A program made the translations under genes and the position numbers. Source: Roseobacter sp. GAI101 (GTDB lineage Bacteria; Pseudomonadota; Alphaproteobacteria; Rhodobacterales; Rhodobacteraceae). From it: 64,000 nt of DNA. The stretch is from positions 2,239,049-2,303,048 of the forward strand of contig NZ_DS999213.1 in assembly GCF_000156335.1 (NCBI RefSeq). Direction: 5' to 3'. A model generated the notes under the pieces. It searched no databases. It saw only the letters and a program-made list of their open reading frames with translations, and was not told where the DNA came from. The number at the start of each line of letters is the position of its first letter. Position 1 is the stretch's first letter. Positions 1 through 8,408 of this stretch are shown in pieces.

Positions 1-568
1 CTGGATCATCGCTAACACCTAAGTGCGTCGCTACCAGCGCGATATGTAGAGGTTGATCCATCGAATGAACCAAACCGCCCACATATCTCTTCAGATATCT
101 ATCATTTCAAAGAGCGTCGAGACAAAAGAAACCAAGATGCGCCGTAACTTTCAGCGCGCCCCGCCTCAATGCCTCAGAATTTCCCCGCTACGTAAACCTC
201 CGAAACCTCAGCCCCGTCCGTCCCGTCTAGCGCACCGTGTCTGCTTGTCTGCGTCTCCGGTAAGGGGCGTTCTAAGGTTTGTTCCAAATACCCGCAACCC
301 CTTTTTTGGGTTAATCGTCATTTTTTTCAAATTCCCGTATTTCGCCGTAAAATCATAGGGTTGATTATCGAATGATGCGTTAACCACCCCGGTTTGCGCA
401 GGATTATTGCTCTTACCATAGGTCAGCTTTGGGGTGCCATGTTAGCGCCCTAAACTTATCCACAGGCCGGGCGGCAAAATGTGGATTGTTTGCCGCCATT
501 CGGGCCGAATCCGGCAGCTTAGAGACCCCTGTTCGCGGCGCGATCTTGGAAATGAATCGGTATCGCAA
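1..568. other. Left-edge intergenic region, no convincing gene
   Basis: I see no credible coding sequence. The open frames here are short, Arg/Pro-rich and unlike any family I know. The region is pyrimidine-rich on the plus strand around 160-240 and AT-rich around 300-370. A 7-bp inverted pair (TGGATCA at 2-8, TGATCCA at 54-60) lies at the edge. Two DnaA-box-like 9-mers and a stem-loop lie at 456-497 and are listed separately. It may be the upstream region of a gene beyond the left edge. Confidence 0.6.
456..497. promoter_or_regulatory. Paired DnaA-box-like 9-mers with a stem-loop
   Basis: TTATCCACA at 456-464 is an exact match to the bacterial DnaA box. TGTGGATTG at 480-488 is an inverted near-match, so the two form an inverted pair ATCCACA/TGTGGAT. 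The second box lies in the loop of a perfect 9-bp stem, GGCGGCAAA (470-478) with TTTGCCGCC (489-497). This could be a DnaA-regulated promoter, a titration site or part of an origin. Two boxes are too few to call an origin. Confidence 0.35.
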
Positions 569-1177
569 TCAAACCGCCCGTGCTTTGCGCCGTTTTGGCA
601 GGCGCAAGGCCAGCAGCCCCAGAATCACGGCCATATAAACCAGCGGCTCGATCTGGAATCCTTTGACCAGCCAGATGTAGTGAACGCCCCCCAGGATCAC
701 AGCCAGATAAGTCAGCCTGTGCAGCTTGCGCCATTTGGGCCCCAGCTTGCGGATCGAGAAATTGTTCGAGGTCGCCGCCAATGGCAGCAGGCAGAGAAAC
801 CCCGCCATTCCGATGGTAATATAGGGACGCTTTATGATGTCCGCCCAGATCTGGCTTGGAATACCGACATCCAACACCAGCCAGACCAGCAAGTGCAGCG
901 ATACATAGGCAAAGGCCAGCAGACCAAAGGCGCGGCGGAACTTGATCAGGTTCACCCCGACATAGCGGCGCAACGGGGTAACCGCCAAACCGATGATCAG
1001 CAGCTGAAGCGCGATCTCGCCCAACTCATGCTCAAGCTCTTTGATTGGCTCGACACCCAGGCCGCCGGTTTGCGCCAGATACAGCAACCACGGCACCGGC
1101 AAGAGATACAGTATATAGAGAGGCCAGGTTGGCACCTTGCCGGCCAATCCGTTCACGCGATCAATGATGCTCCCCAC
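569..1177 (-). CDS. msrQ: MsrQ, haem-binding membrane subunit of the MsrPQ methionine sulfoxide reductase
   Basis: This is a 202-residue inner-membrane protein of the ferric-reductase-like transmembrane family (MsrQ/YedZ). It carries electrons from the quinone pool or a flavin reductase to periplasmic MsrP, which repairs oxidised methionine in envelope proteins. Several hydrophobic helices are visible, with histidines suited to haem ligation, for example in the segments around residues 50 (ELEHELGE) and 95 (VSLHLLVWL). The start is GTG at 1175-1177, 14 bases after the msrP stop, so the two genes form an operon. The length is normal for the family. The GTG start lacks a strong ribosome-binding site, so coupling to msrP translation is plausible. 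Confidence 0.93.
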   Translation of the reverse strand: MGSIIDRVNGLAGKVPTWPLYILYLLPVPWLLYLAQTGGLGVEPIKELEHELGEIALQLLIIGLAVTPLRRYVGVNLIKFRRAFGLLAFAYVSLHLLVWLVLDVGIPSQIWADIIKRPYITIGMAGFLCLLPLAATSNNFSIRKLGPKWRKLHRLTYLAVILGGVHYIWLVKGFQIEPLVYMAVILGLLALRLPKRRKARAV

Positions 1178-1191
1178 GGTCCGGCCCTGCC

Positions 1192-2100
1192 TTAAATGTC
1201 TTTCGCCAGGTCCATGCCTTCATAAAGGCCAGCGACCTCGCCTTCATAGCCATTGAACATCAGGGTCGGCACGCGTTTGGAAAACAGCCCCCCCCCGATC
1301 AACCGCTCGGAGGCTTGCGACCAGCGCGGGTGATCCACCTCAGGGTTCACATTACTATAGAACCCGTATTCGCGTGCGTTCGCCTTGTTCCAGCTGGTGG
1401 CAGGCTGCTTGTCGGTCAAAGTGATCTTGACCACGGACTTGATCGATTTGAAGCCGTATTTCCATGGCACCACCAAACGCAGCGGCGCACCGTTCTGGTT
1501 TGGGATGTCCTTGCCGTATATCCCCGTCGCCATGATGGTCAGGGGATGCATTGCCTCGTCCAGCCGCAACCCTTCGACATAGGGCCAATCCAGCACGGGA
1601 TACGCGACGCCGGGCATTTCGTCCGGGCGCAGGGCAGTTTCAAACGCCACATATTTCGCGCCCGACTGTACACCAGCCATGTTCAGCAGATCGGCCAGCT
1701 CGAACCCGTTCCACGGCACCACCATCGACCACGCTTCGACACAGCGGAACTTGTAGATCCGCTCCTCGATGGTCATCGCCTTCATAATATCCTCGAATGC
1801 GAATTCGCCGGGATTGTCGACCATCCCGTCAATCTGCACAGTCCACGGCGTGGTCGTCAGCTTTCCTGCATATCTGGCCGGATCATCCTTGCCGGTGCCG
1901 AATTCATAATAGTTGTTGTAGCTGGTGATTTCTTCGTAGCTGTTCGGCTCAAGCCCCTCGGGCGCGGCGGATACCGAAGACCCCATTCCGGCCAGCCCGA
2001 CCCCAGCCAAAGCGCCGCCCATGATCTGCCGCCGGTTCAGGAACATATCCTCGGGGGTCACGTCTTTGTCTTTTAGCGTATTGATCCAGCGATTGGCCAT
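1192..2100 (-). CDS. msrP: MsrP, periplasmic molybdoprotein methionine-sulfoxide reductase
   Basis: This is the catalytic subunit (302 residues) that reduces free and protein-bound methionine sulfoxide in the periplasm with a molybdopterin cofactor. A twin-arginine export signal with RRQIMGG is at residues 23-29, followed by a hydrophobic stretch ending near SSVSA. Cys120 in the RCVEAWS motif is the expected molybdenum ligand. I start at the ATG at 2098-2100 because AAGGAG lies 8 bases upstream. The in-frame GTG at 2107-2109 falls inside that ribosome-binding site. It is followed directly by msrQ, its membrane electron donor. Confidence 0.95.
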   Translation of the reverse strand: MANRWINTLKDKDVTPEDMFLNRRQIMGGALAGVGLAGMGSSVSAAPEGLEPNSYEEITSYNNYYEFGTGKDDPARYAGKLTTTPWTVQIDGMVDNPGEFAFEDIMKAMTIEERIYKFRCVEAWSMVVPWNGFELADLLNMAGVQSGAKYVAFETALRPDEMPGVAYPVLDWPYVEGLRLDEAMHPLTIMATGIYGKDIPNQNGAPLRLVVPWKYGFKSIKSVVKITLTDKQPATSWNKANAREYGFYSNVNPEVDHPRWSQASERLIGGGLFSKRVPTLMFNGYEGEVAGLYEGMDLAKDI

Positions 2101-2613
2101 TTTGGGCACTCCTTACATCTATATATAAAGTAGGTAGTGCGCCGCCCGCCCGTTACCAAACGCTTTGAGGGTACATTTCAAGGATCACACCGAAACGTCA
2201 GGGACGTGTCATGCCGTCAAAGGGGCCACAGCTTGCCCGAGTTGTTGCCGTGGGCAACCTGTGCGAAACGCCAATACTATGGTGAGGATATTGGCATTCT
2301 GCGATGCGGCAAGCAACGGCGATGCGGACAGTCCGAGGGGATTCACGGATTATGATGCCCTATAAGAATTGCAGTTTTGCAGACAATGCACCACTTCACG
2401 GCAATGCATCCTACGGCAGCTTGCGGACCGCCCCCACCATGTTCCGACAGTAAGGACGCCGCAGCGCAGGTCGTGCGCCCAAGCCGACGCCATCAAGGGT
2501 ATGGCGCTAGAAACGCGTTACCTTGATGGACCGGTCGATCAGCCGAGCGAGAGGCTGAACATGCACAAGAACACACGCGGGCAGTGCGCCACATGTTCAA
2601 GTTTCTGACGGGT
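2101..2613. other. Intergenic region of ~510 bp, no gene recognised
   Basis: The stretch upstream of msrP and downstream of the PA14-like gene has only short frames of up to about 79 codons on the plus strand. Their composition is rich in Arg, Cys and His, and I recognise no motif. An AT-rich stretch just upstream of msrP (about 2110-2135, containing tatatataaag) could hold its promoter. The middle could be decayed sequence, but I cannot name a parent gene. Confidence 0.5.
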
Positions 2614-3189
2614 CTAATTGTGGCCAAACGCCGCCGCGGGCACTGTTTCCAGCGCGCTGCCTTCTTCTGCCCACTCCATGATCAGGCAGCTCCCGCCCTT
2701 ACGTTGCCAGTAAAGCGCCTCAAGTTCGTACCACCCCGCTTCCGGAACGCTCACCTCGACAGCGCCGATCGGGTCACACCCCCGTTTCTCGTCCACCTTC
2801 GCAACCTCGCGCCCGCCGATGCTGAGTTCGAGGCCATCGTTTGAATAGGTCTCGAGCGTGTAAACGCCGGGCGCATCGAAGCGAAGATAGCCCTTGATTC
2901 GCGCCGCAACCATCATTTCCTGCCCCGAAGTAAGCGCGAAGGGCTCGCTCTCGGAACTCAAATAATCGATATCCGCCAAAGGCTCGCCTGGCTTTGCCCC
3001 AATGCCAAGCGCAATATAGGCATCGCGCAGCGACTTGACGTCTTCGGGGAAAGCATAATCGACCGCCAGCCCCGTGCTCACGCTTTCTGGCTGCGGGTCT
3101 GCGGGTTTCAGTTTCAAGGGGCTTGCCACAACCGTGCCCGCACAAAGCGCCACAAGCGCCGCCACCCCTGCTATCCGATGCATTATCAT
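2614..3189 (-). CDS. Secreted PA14-like domain protein
   Basis: This is a 191-residue exported protein with a signal peptide: residues 1-22 are hydrophobic, ending in VVAS before a Pro/Lys-rich linker. Residues 85-180 look like a PA14/GLEYA-type beta-barrel. The hallmark YSNDGLELSIGG is at 115-126, followed by a buried GWYELEALYW strand. PA14 domains usually bind carbohydrate or act in cell-surface recognition, so a periplasmic or surface glycan-binding role is an inference. Two cysteines (near 138 and 168) may form a disulfide. The start ATG at 3187-3189 has GGAG 10 bases upstream. It is monocistronic, with no functional partner nearby. Confidence 0.75.
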   Translation of the reverse strand: MIMHRIAGVAALVALCAGTVVASPLKLKPADPQPESVSTGLAVDYAFPEDVKSLRDAYIALGIGAKPGEPLADIDYLSSESEPFALTSGQEMMVAARIKGYLRFDAPGVYTLETYSNDGLELSIGGREVAKVDEKRGCDPIGAVEVSVPEAGWYELEALYWQRKGGSCLIMEWAEEGSALETVPAAAFGHN

Positions 3190-3499
3190 CTTGGCTCGTC
3201 TCCCTGTTTTTCTCTGTTCCAGCCTACGCTCACCCGCGTCGTGCGCAAGCGCTGTGTGAACCAGCTGACGTTAAGTAGGTCTCTGGAAGTTTGCAGCACA
3301 AGCACCTGCTGGTGCCCAACGCGGCATATCACGCCAGAAACGCACACTGCTGCACAAAAACGTTTGGGACAAATGCCGGCATGGGCCTGCACCGGACCGT
3401 TATCACGTTGCCCGGTCCTGCCAAGAAGATGTTAATTCGATTATCCAAGCAAAAGGGCCAGGGTTTCCCCCGGCCCTTTTTATCAACACCTAACGGCGT
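3190..3499. other. Intergenic region between clpB and the PA14-like gene
   Basis: I find no convincing gene in this ~310-bp gap. The half next to clpB contains the clpB terminator (3451-3481). The rest should include the promoter of the minus-strand PA14-like gene, but no clear -35/-10 pair stands out. Confidence 0.5.
3451..3481 (-). terminator. Rho-independent terminator downstream of clpB
   Basis: AAAAGGGCC (3451-3459) pairs with GGCCCTTTT (3472-3480) around a short GC-rich loop. It lies 20 bases past the clpB stop. The A-run and T-run flank both sides, so it can work on either strand. Confidence 0.85.
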
Positions 3500-6115
3500 T
3501 TAGTGTACCGTTGCCTCTTCCGGCTTGGGCCGGTTGCTGGCGGCGATGCGGTCGCCGATGATCAGACCTTCGACACCTGCCGACACAGGGATCAAATCGC
3601 CATCCATCACATCCCCGGCCAGGATCATCTCGGCCAGCGGATCTTGCAGCGCGCGTTGGATCACACGTTTCAAGGGCCGCGCACCGAACACCGGATCATA
3701 GCCTTCATCCGCAAGCCATTGTTTGGCCGATGCGTCCAGCTCCAGACCGATCTTGCGCCCGGCAAGCCGTTTCAACAGACGGCCGATCTGGATATCGACG
3801 ATTCCAGTCATGTCGTCGCGCGCCAGACGGTCAAAGATGATGGTTTCATCCAGACGGTTCAGGAACTCGGGGCGGAAGTGTCCGCGAACGGCATCCATGA
3901 CATCGCGCTTGGCCTGTGCCATGTCCCCGCCTTCCGGCAGTTGGCTAAGCGATTGCGCGCCAAGGTTGCTGGTCAGAACGATCAGCGTCTGCTTGAAGTC
4001 GACCTTGCGGCCCTGACCATCGGTCAGCACACCATCATCAAGCACCTGCAGCAGCACGTTGAACACATCCGGATGCGCCTTTTCGACCTCGTCGAACAGC
4101 ACGACCTGATAGGGCCTGCGCCGCACGGCTTCGGTCAGGACACCGCCTTCGTCATACCCGACATAGCCCGGAGGGGCACCAATCAGGCGGGACACGGCGT
4201 GTTTCTCCATGAATTCACTCATGTCGATCCGCACCATCGCGTTTTCGTCATCAAACAGGAACTCGGCCACGGCTTTGGTCAGCTCGGTCTTACCCACGCC
4301 GGTTGGTCCAAGGAACAAGAAGCTGCCCAAGGGGCGCGCCTCGTCGTTCAGGCCGGCGCGCGCACGGCGTACCGCGTTGGCGACAGCCTTCACCGCCTGG
4401 TTCTGACCGATCACACGGTTGTGCAATTGCTCTTCCATGCGCAGCAGCTTGTCACGCTCGCCTTCCAGCATCCGGCCGGCAGGGATACCTGTCCAGCGCT
4501 CGACCACGCTCGCGATCTGGTCGGGGCGCACGGCCTCTTCCACCATCACGTCAGCTTCGCTGTCCTCGGCTTCGCCCAGCTCGCGCTCCAGCTGCGGGAT
4601 CACGCCATAAGACAGCTCTCCGGCCTTGGCCAGATTGCCTTCACGCTTGGCGATGTCCAGCTCGGCCCGCGCACGGTCCAGCTTTTCCTTCAGCTCGCGC
4701 GCACCTTCAAGACGGTCGCGCTCCCCTTGCCACTGTGCCGTCATGGCATCGGCTTTTTCCTGAAGATCGCCCAGTTCTTTTTCAAGCTTTTCCAGACGGT
4801 CCTTGCTGGCGACGTCATCTTCTTTCTTCAGCGCCTCGGCTTCGATCTGAAGCTGCATGATCTGACGGTCCAGCGCGTCCAGTTCTTCGGGCTTGCTGTC
4901 GACTTCCATCCGCAACCGGCTGGCAGCCTCGTCCATCAGGTCAATCGCCTTGTCGGGCAAAAACCGATCCGTGATATAGCGGTGCGACAGGGTCGCCGCA
5001 GCCACAAGCGCGGAGTCGCTGATCCGCACGCCATGGTGCAGCTCGTACTTTTCCTTGATGCCGCGCAAGATGCTGACCGTGTCTTCCACCGTTGGTTCGC
5101 TTACCATCACGGGCTGGAACCGCCGCGCCAGGGCTGCGTCCTTTTCAACGTATTTGCGGTATTCGTCCAAAGTGGTCGCACCAACGCAATGCAATTCGCC
5201 CCGCGCCAAGGCAGGTTTGATCAGGTTGGCCGCGTCCATCGCGCCCTCGCCTTTGCCCGCGCCGACAAGCGTGTGCATTTCGTCAATGAACAAGATCACC
5301 TCGCCCGCGGCTTCGGTGACCTCGGTCAGGACGGCTTTCAACCGCTCCTCGAATTCGCCACGGTATTTCGCACCGGCGATCAGCGCACCCATGTCGAGCG
5401 CAAGCAGACGCTTGTTGCGCAGGCTTTCAGGCACGTCACCATCGACGATGCGCAAGGCCAAGCCTTCGGCAATCGCGGTTTTCCCTACACCCGGCTCACC
5501 GATCAGCACCGGATTGTTCTTGGTTCGACGGCTAAGCACCTGCATGGCGCGGCGAATTTCTTCGTCACGGCCAATGATAGGGTCGATTTTACCCTCCCGC
5601 GCACGTTCCGTCAGATCGAGACTGTATTTTTTCAGCGCATCATAGCCTTCTTCGGCGCTTGCCGTATCGGCAGTGCGCCCTTTCCGGACATCGTTGATCG
5701 CGGCGTTCAGGCCTTGGGCCGTCACCTTGCCGTTCTCTAGCGCCTCTTTCGCGGCGGATTTCACCATGCACAACGCCATCAGGATACGTTCTACCGGCAC
5801 GAAACTGTCGCCAGCCTTCTTGGCCAGCGCTTCGGCTTCGGCCAATACCTTGGCTGTCGCATTGTCCAGATATACCTGTGCAGCGTCGCCCGTCACCTTG
5901 GGCAGCTTGCCCATCGACAACGTCAGCGCTTCGACAACCCGTGACGGCGTACCGCCTGCGGCCGCAATCAGATTGCTTGCCAGTCCCTGGTCGTCATCCA
6001 GCAGTGCCTTAAGAAGGTGCTCCGGCGTCAGGCGCTGGTGGCTTTCTCGGGTCGCAATTGTCTGCGCTGCCTGAATGAAGCCACGCGATCTCTCCGTGAA
6101 CTTGCTCAAGTCCAT
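3500..6115 (-). CDS. clpB: ClpB, ATP-dependent disaggregase chaperone
   Basis: This is a full-length (871 residues) hexameric AAA+ disaggregase that works with DnaK to rescue aggregated proteins after heat or other stress. The N-terminal Clp repeat domain spans residues 1-145. The first AAA+ module has Walker A GEPGVGKT at 206-213. A charged coiled-coil middle domain covers roughly 400-525. The second AAA+ module has GPTGVGKT near 605, with the C-terminal D2 small domain after it. The start ATG at 6113-6115 is preceded by AAGGAGAG. A candidate heat-shock promoter lies about 100 bases upstream. It is monocistronic and ends at a clear terminator. Confidence 0.98.
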   Translation of the reverse strand: MDLSKFTERSRGFIQAAQTIATRESHQRLTPEHLLKALLDDDQGLASNLIAAAGGTPSRVVEALTLSMGKLPKVTGDAAQVYLDNATAKVLAEAEALAKKAGDSFVPVERILMALCMVKSAAKEALENGKVTAQGLNAAINDVRKGRTADTASAEEGYDALKKYSLDLTERAREGKIDPIIGRDEEIRRAMQVLSRRTKNNPVLIGEPGVGKTAIAEGLALRIVDGDVPESLRNKRLLALDMGALIAGAKYRGEFEERLKAVLTEVTEAAGEVILFIDEMHTLVGAGKGEGAMDAANLIKPALARGELHCVGATTLDEYRKYVEKDAALARRFQPVMVSEPTVEDTVSILRGIKEKYELHHGVRISDSALVAAATLSHRYITDRFLPDKAIDLMDEAASRLRMEVDSKPEELDALDRQIMQLQIEAEALKKEDDVASKDRLEKLEKELGDLQEKADAMTAQWQGERDRLEGARELKEKLDRARAELDIAKREGNLAKAGELSYGVIPQLERELGEAEDSEADVMVEEAVRPDQIASVVERWTGIPAGRMLEGERDKLLRMEEQLHNRVIGQNQAVKAVANAVRRARAGLNDEARPLGSFLFLGPTGVGKTELTKAVAEFLFDDENAMVRIDMSEFMEKHAVSRLIGAPPGYVGYDEGGVLTEAVRRRPYQVVLFDEVEKAHPDVFNVLLQVLDDGVLTDGQGRKVDFKQTLIVLTSNLGAQSLSQLPEGGDMAQAKRDVMDAVRGHFRPEFLNRLDETIIFDRLARDDMTGIVDIQIGRLLKRLAGRKIGLELDASAKQWLADEGYDPVFGARPLKRVIQRALQDPLAEMILAGDVMDGDLIPVSAGVEGLIIGDRIAASNRPKPEEATVH

Positions 6116-6194
6116 GGTTCTCTCCTTTTTCAGTTAAGCGCCAATCGGTTCCGGCACCTGATTATCAGCGTGCCGGGGTTTTGGCCTTGATCTG

Positions 6195-6224
6195 AATCAA
6201 AGGTTTGAAGCCCCCCGTTTCAAG
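6195..6224 (-). promoter_or_regulatory. Candidate RpoH (sigma-32) promoter of clpB
   Basis: On the minus strand CTTGAAAC (6224-6217) matches the -35 element of heat-shock promoters (CTTGAAA). A CTTTGATT sequence at 6202-6195, 14 bases on, is a weak -10 match. Position and gene identity support it; the -10 match does not. Confidence 0.35.
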
Positions 6225-6384
6225 AGGCAGGTAACATAATTCTGTCCTGAAAATTCGCCCGCACCGACCGGGTTCGCGCAGATTAGTGGAAAATGACCAC
6301 AATTCGAAGCACTTGAAACCATTCACCTAAACAGCCGCCGCGCAATATTCCGCGCACGTCAAGTAAAAAATATCCACACTACAA

Positions 6385-6413
6385 TTGACTGTTTTTTAAT
6401 GGAAAATTAACTT
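6385..6413 (+). promoter_or_regulatory. Candidate sigma-70 promoter of the small conserved gene
   Basis: TTGACT (6385-6390) and TAACTT (6408-6413) are 17 bases apart in an AT-rich block, about 115 bases upstream of the ATG at 6528. Confidence 0.5.
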
Positions 6414-6527
6414 TATTAACAGGTTGCGTTGGAATTTATGGAACTTTTCCGCAACAGTTGAGTTTACTAGTCAATGGGAGACAAACCCACGGTACGAGCA
6501 GATATAACGATCAATGAGGTAAGACAC

Positions 6528-6842
6528 ATGAAGACGTGTAAAATCCAACTGAATGACGTGATTTATAACGCTGCAGAACAATGCTTTGAGGCGATCGTCA
6601 CCGTCCATGACAAGGGCCGTTCCTTTAGATACGCCTGCGCCATCAATGCGCCGATTACAACATCCTTTGCTGACGCCGCCAAGGGTCTGACCAAACAAGC
6701 CGACCGCCGCCATCTGGGCCGCGGTGGCATGAGATCAGAGATCAAGCGACTGGGTCCCGACCAGCGCGCTGGACGCCCCCGTTTTGACCCCAAGGCCTGG
6801 CTGAAACATGTGATCAACCTGCCCGGCCTGCGCGCCGCCTGA
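6528..6842 (+). CDS. Small conserved hypothetical protein
   Basis: This 104-residue cytosolic protein has no membrane segment and no motif of known function. It has an N-terminal beta-rich half (KTCKIQLNDVIYNAAEQ onward) and a basic C-terminal half with a GRGGMRSEIKRL stretch. I believe similar proteins occur in other Rhodobacterales, but I know of no function. The start is the ATG at 6528 because GAGGTAAG sits just upstream. An earlier in-frame ATG at 6474 lacks a ribosome-binding site. A strong terminator follows, separating it from pyrF. Confidence 0.75.
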   Translation: MKTCKIQLNDVIYNAAEQCFEAIVTVHDKGRSFRYACAINAPITTSFADAAKGLTKQADRRHLGRGGMRSEIKRLGPDQRAGRPRFDPKAWLKHVINLPGLRAA

Positions 6843-6900
6843 TTTTTTCGATTTTGCGGAACTGCCTGTTGTACCTGCCCCGGTACAGCGCCGCAAACCC

Positions 6901-6968
6901 CAGAGACTGCTGCCTAGTCCGTCTCTGTTACTTGCCCGGACTGCCCTCGTGCAGTCCGGGTTTTTTTT
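6901..6968 (+). terminator. Tandem hairpins ending in a strong intrinsic terminator upstream of pyrF
   Basis: CAGAGAC (6901-6907) pairs with GTCTCTG (6921-6927). Then CCCGGACTGC (6935-6944) pairs perfectly with GCAGTCCGGG (6951-6960), followed by eight T residues. AGTCCG at 6916-6921 can alternatively pair with CGGACT at 6937-6942, which would disrupt the terminator. So this may be an attenuator for pyrF as well as the terminator of the gene before it. Confidence 0.85.
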
Positions 6969-7042
6969 GTTTTCATGGACATGCCCCGCCAGACCTCGTA
7001 AGCCAGCATCGTTTGCCCTTCCCCCACCAACCGGAGCCCCCC

Positions 7043-7732
7043 ATGTCTGACGACCGCCTGATTGTAGCCCTTGATGTTCCCAATGCCGTCGCCGGATTTG
7101 AACTGGCCCAAACGCTGGGGGATAGCGTTGGTTTTTATAAAATTGGCCTCGGGATGCTGACGGGGGGCGGGCTGGGGCTGGCCAATGAACTGATTCAGGA
7201 TCACGGCAAACGGATCTTTCTGGATATGAAGTTATTCGATATCGGGGCCACGGTCGAAGCCGCCGTGCGGGGCCTTGCGCAGTTTGATCTGGATTTCCTG
7301 ACGGTGCACGGCGACCCGCATGTGGTGCGCGCCGCGATGGAGGGTGCCTCGGGGTCGGGCATGAAAATCCTTGCTGTGACAATCCTGACCTCGCTGGATC
7401 GGACCGATCTGGACGCAAGCCTGATCCAGGCGGGCGACATTCCAGATCTGGTCGCCACCCGTGCGGGCCGCGCGTTTGACGCCGGTGCCGATGGCGTGAT
7501 CGCATCCCCGCAAGAGGCCGCCCTAATCCGCGCCCTGCCCGAAGCCACTGGCAAGCTGATCGTTACCCCCGGCGTGCGCCCTCAAGGTGCGGCGTTGGGT
7601 GATCAAAAGCGCGTGGCAACCCCGGCACAAGCGATCGCGGACGGCGCAGACCATATCGTGGTGGGTCGCCCCATCTGGCAGGCCAGAGACCCCGCCGCCG
7701 CGGCCCGTGCCGTCTTGGCCGAACTTCCCTGA
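7043..7732 (+). CDS. pyrF: Orotidine 5'-phosphate decarboxylase
   Basis: This enzyme catalyses the last step of UMP synthesis, decarboxylating OMP to UMP in the cytosol. The 229-residue TIM barrel is the usual type-1 length. The catalytic charge network is visible: Asp11 in VALDVP, Lys33 in FYKIG and the DMKLFDIG motif at 61-68 (Asp61, Lys63, Asp66). Near the C-terminus are the phosphate-binding VTPGVRP and VVGRPI segments. I take the ATG at 7043, just before MSDDRLIV, with GGAG 7 bases upstream. The frame is open further upstream but runs through the terminator. The nearby terminator/antiterminator hints at attenuation control. Confidence 0.97.
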   Translation: MSDDRLIVALDVPNAVAGFELAQTLGDSVGFYKIGLGMLTGGGLGLANELIQDHGKRIFLDMKLFDIGATVEAAVRGLAQFDLDFLTVHGDPHVVRAAMEGASGSGMKILAVTILTSLDRTDLDASLIQAGDIPDLVATRAGRAFDAGADGVIASPQEAALIRALPEATGKLIVTPGVRPQGAALGDQKRVATPAQAIADGADHIVVGRPIWQARDPAAAARAVLAELP

Positions 7733-7847
7733 TCTGACACGCGCCACCAAACCTGTGTTAATTCGGTAACAGAACAAAGCTTTTAAACCTTAGCGGGAAT
7801 AATCGTTTTGAAATTCCACAATCGTATGGCACCCTTACTATGGTGAT

Positions 7848-7916
7848 ACTCCCCGACGAACTGGTTCTTCCTGAAGTTCGTCACCTCCCCCCGCACAGTT
7901 GCGGGGGGCCTTTCTA
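7848..7916 (+). ncRNA. Candidate small RNA or structured pyrF 3' UTR
   Basis: Two compact hairpins follow each other here. GACGAACT (7855-7862) pairs with AGTTCGTC (7875-7882), and then the terminator hairpin at 7887-7908 is followed by CCTTTCT. A -10-like TACTAT lies at 7836-7841, but I see no good -35. It may be an independent ~70-nt sRNA or a processed 3' end of the pyrF mRNA. Confidence 0.3.
7887..7915 (+). terminator. Intrinsic terminator downstream of pyrF
   Basis: CCCCCCGCA (7887-7895) pairs perfectly with TGCGGGGGG (7900-7908) around a CAGT loop, followed by a short T-rich tail. It sits between pyrF and the convergent Nudix gene. Confidence 0.75.
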
Positions 7917-7929
7917 ACCCTCCACATAG

Positions 7930-8346
7930 CTACAATGACCGCGGGGAACCCCCGTTCAGATAAAGCCGCAGACGATCCTGAAACATCGGGACTGCTTTGG
8001 CGTGTGTGATAAACCTCTGGTCGGTCATCAACGCCCATTTTTGCCCCTCATCCCCGAAAACAATTTCGTCGGCAAAAGACGCAGGCAGGTGGCCGACAAA
8101 GAACCAATGCACCACGCCACCCGTTTCAAAGCTACGCCCCCAGTCGAACACCATATCGGTCAAATCCAACGCCAGTTCTTCGAAACACTCCCGCTGAACG
8201 CAGGCTTGCGGGGTTTCAACGCCTTCGCGGCCGCCGCCGGGCAAATCCCAAAAACCGGGGAAGGGCAGCCCGTCGATGTCGTCGCGCAAGATCACAACCA
8301 GTTGGTCGCCCAGATAAAGCGCGATCTTTGCCCCCTCGAAATCCAT
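7930..8346 (-). CDS. Nudix hydrolase
   Basis: This is a 138-residue Nudix-fold pyrophosphohydrolase. The Nudix box runs from Gly38 to Leu60: Gly38, Glu44, then REXXEE at 52-57. The usual glycine near the end of the box is alanine here (Ala59). WDLPGGGREG just before is typical of MutT/NUDT-like members. The substrate cannot be read from sequence; a nucleoside diphosphate derivative is likely. The start is the ATG at 8344-8346 with GAAGGG upstream rather than the in-frame TTG two codons earlier. It is divergent from dinB with a ~60-bp shared promoter region and may be a damage-sanitising partner. Confidence 0.9.
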   Translation of the reverse strand: MDFEGAKIALYLGDQLVVILRDDIDGLPFPGFWDLPGGGREGVETPQACVQRECFEELALDLTDMVFDWGRSFETGGVVHWFFVGHLPASFADEIVFGDEGQKWALMTDQRFITHAKAVPMFQDRLRLYLNGGSPRSL

Positions 8347-8408
8347 GTTCAAACCCTTCGCCCTAAGATAGTCTTGCTACGATCCAGCTTTGAACCCACA
8401 TACCCCAT

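Larger units (their letters stand above)
6116..6527. other. Divergent intergenic region between clpB and the small conserved gene
   Basis: This ~410-bp region carries promoters in both directions. A CTTGAAAC heat-shock-type element points to clpB. A markedly AT-rich block (6361-6425) holds a sigma-70-like promoter for the plus-strand gene. No additional gene is supported. Confidence 0.6.

Noticed and set aside
53-358. Possible 101-codon gene at the left edge
   Set aside because: Proline/arginine-rich composition, no ribosome-binding site and no known family; the codon pattern is unlike nearby genes.
2137-2608. Short plus-strand frames upstream of the PA14-like gene
   Set aside because: Two or three frames of under 80 codons with no motif or ribosome-binding site; composition is non-protein-like.
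3503-5740. Long open frame on the plus strand opposite clpB
   Set aside because: It mirrors the clpB codon pattern, has no recognisable family and lies wholly inside a well-supported gene. GC-rich genes often leave such antisense frames.
7828-7845. TGGCAC followed by CTATGG as a sigma-54 promoter
   Set aside because: The -12 element should be TTGCA-like at the right spacing; here it is not present.
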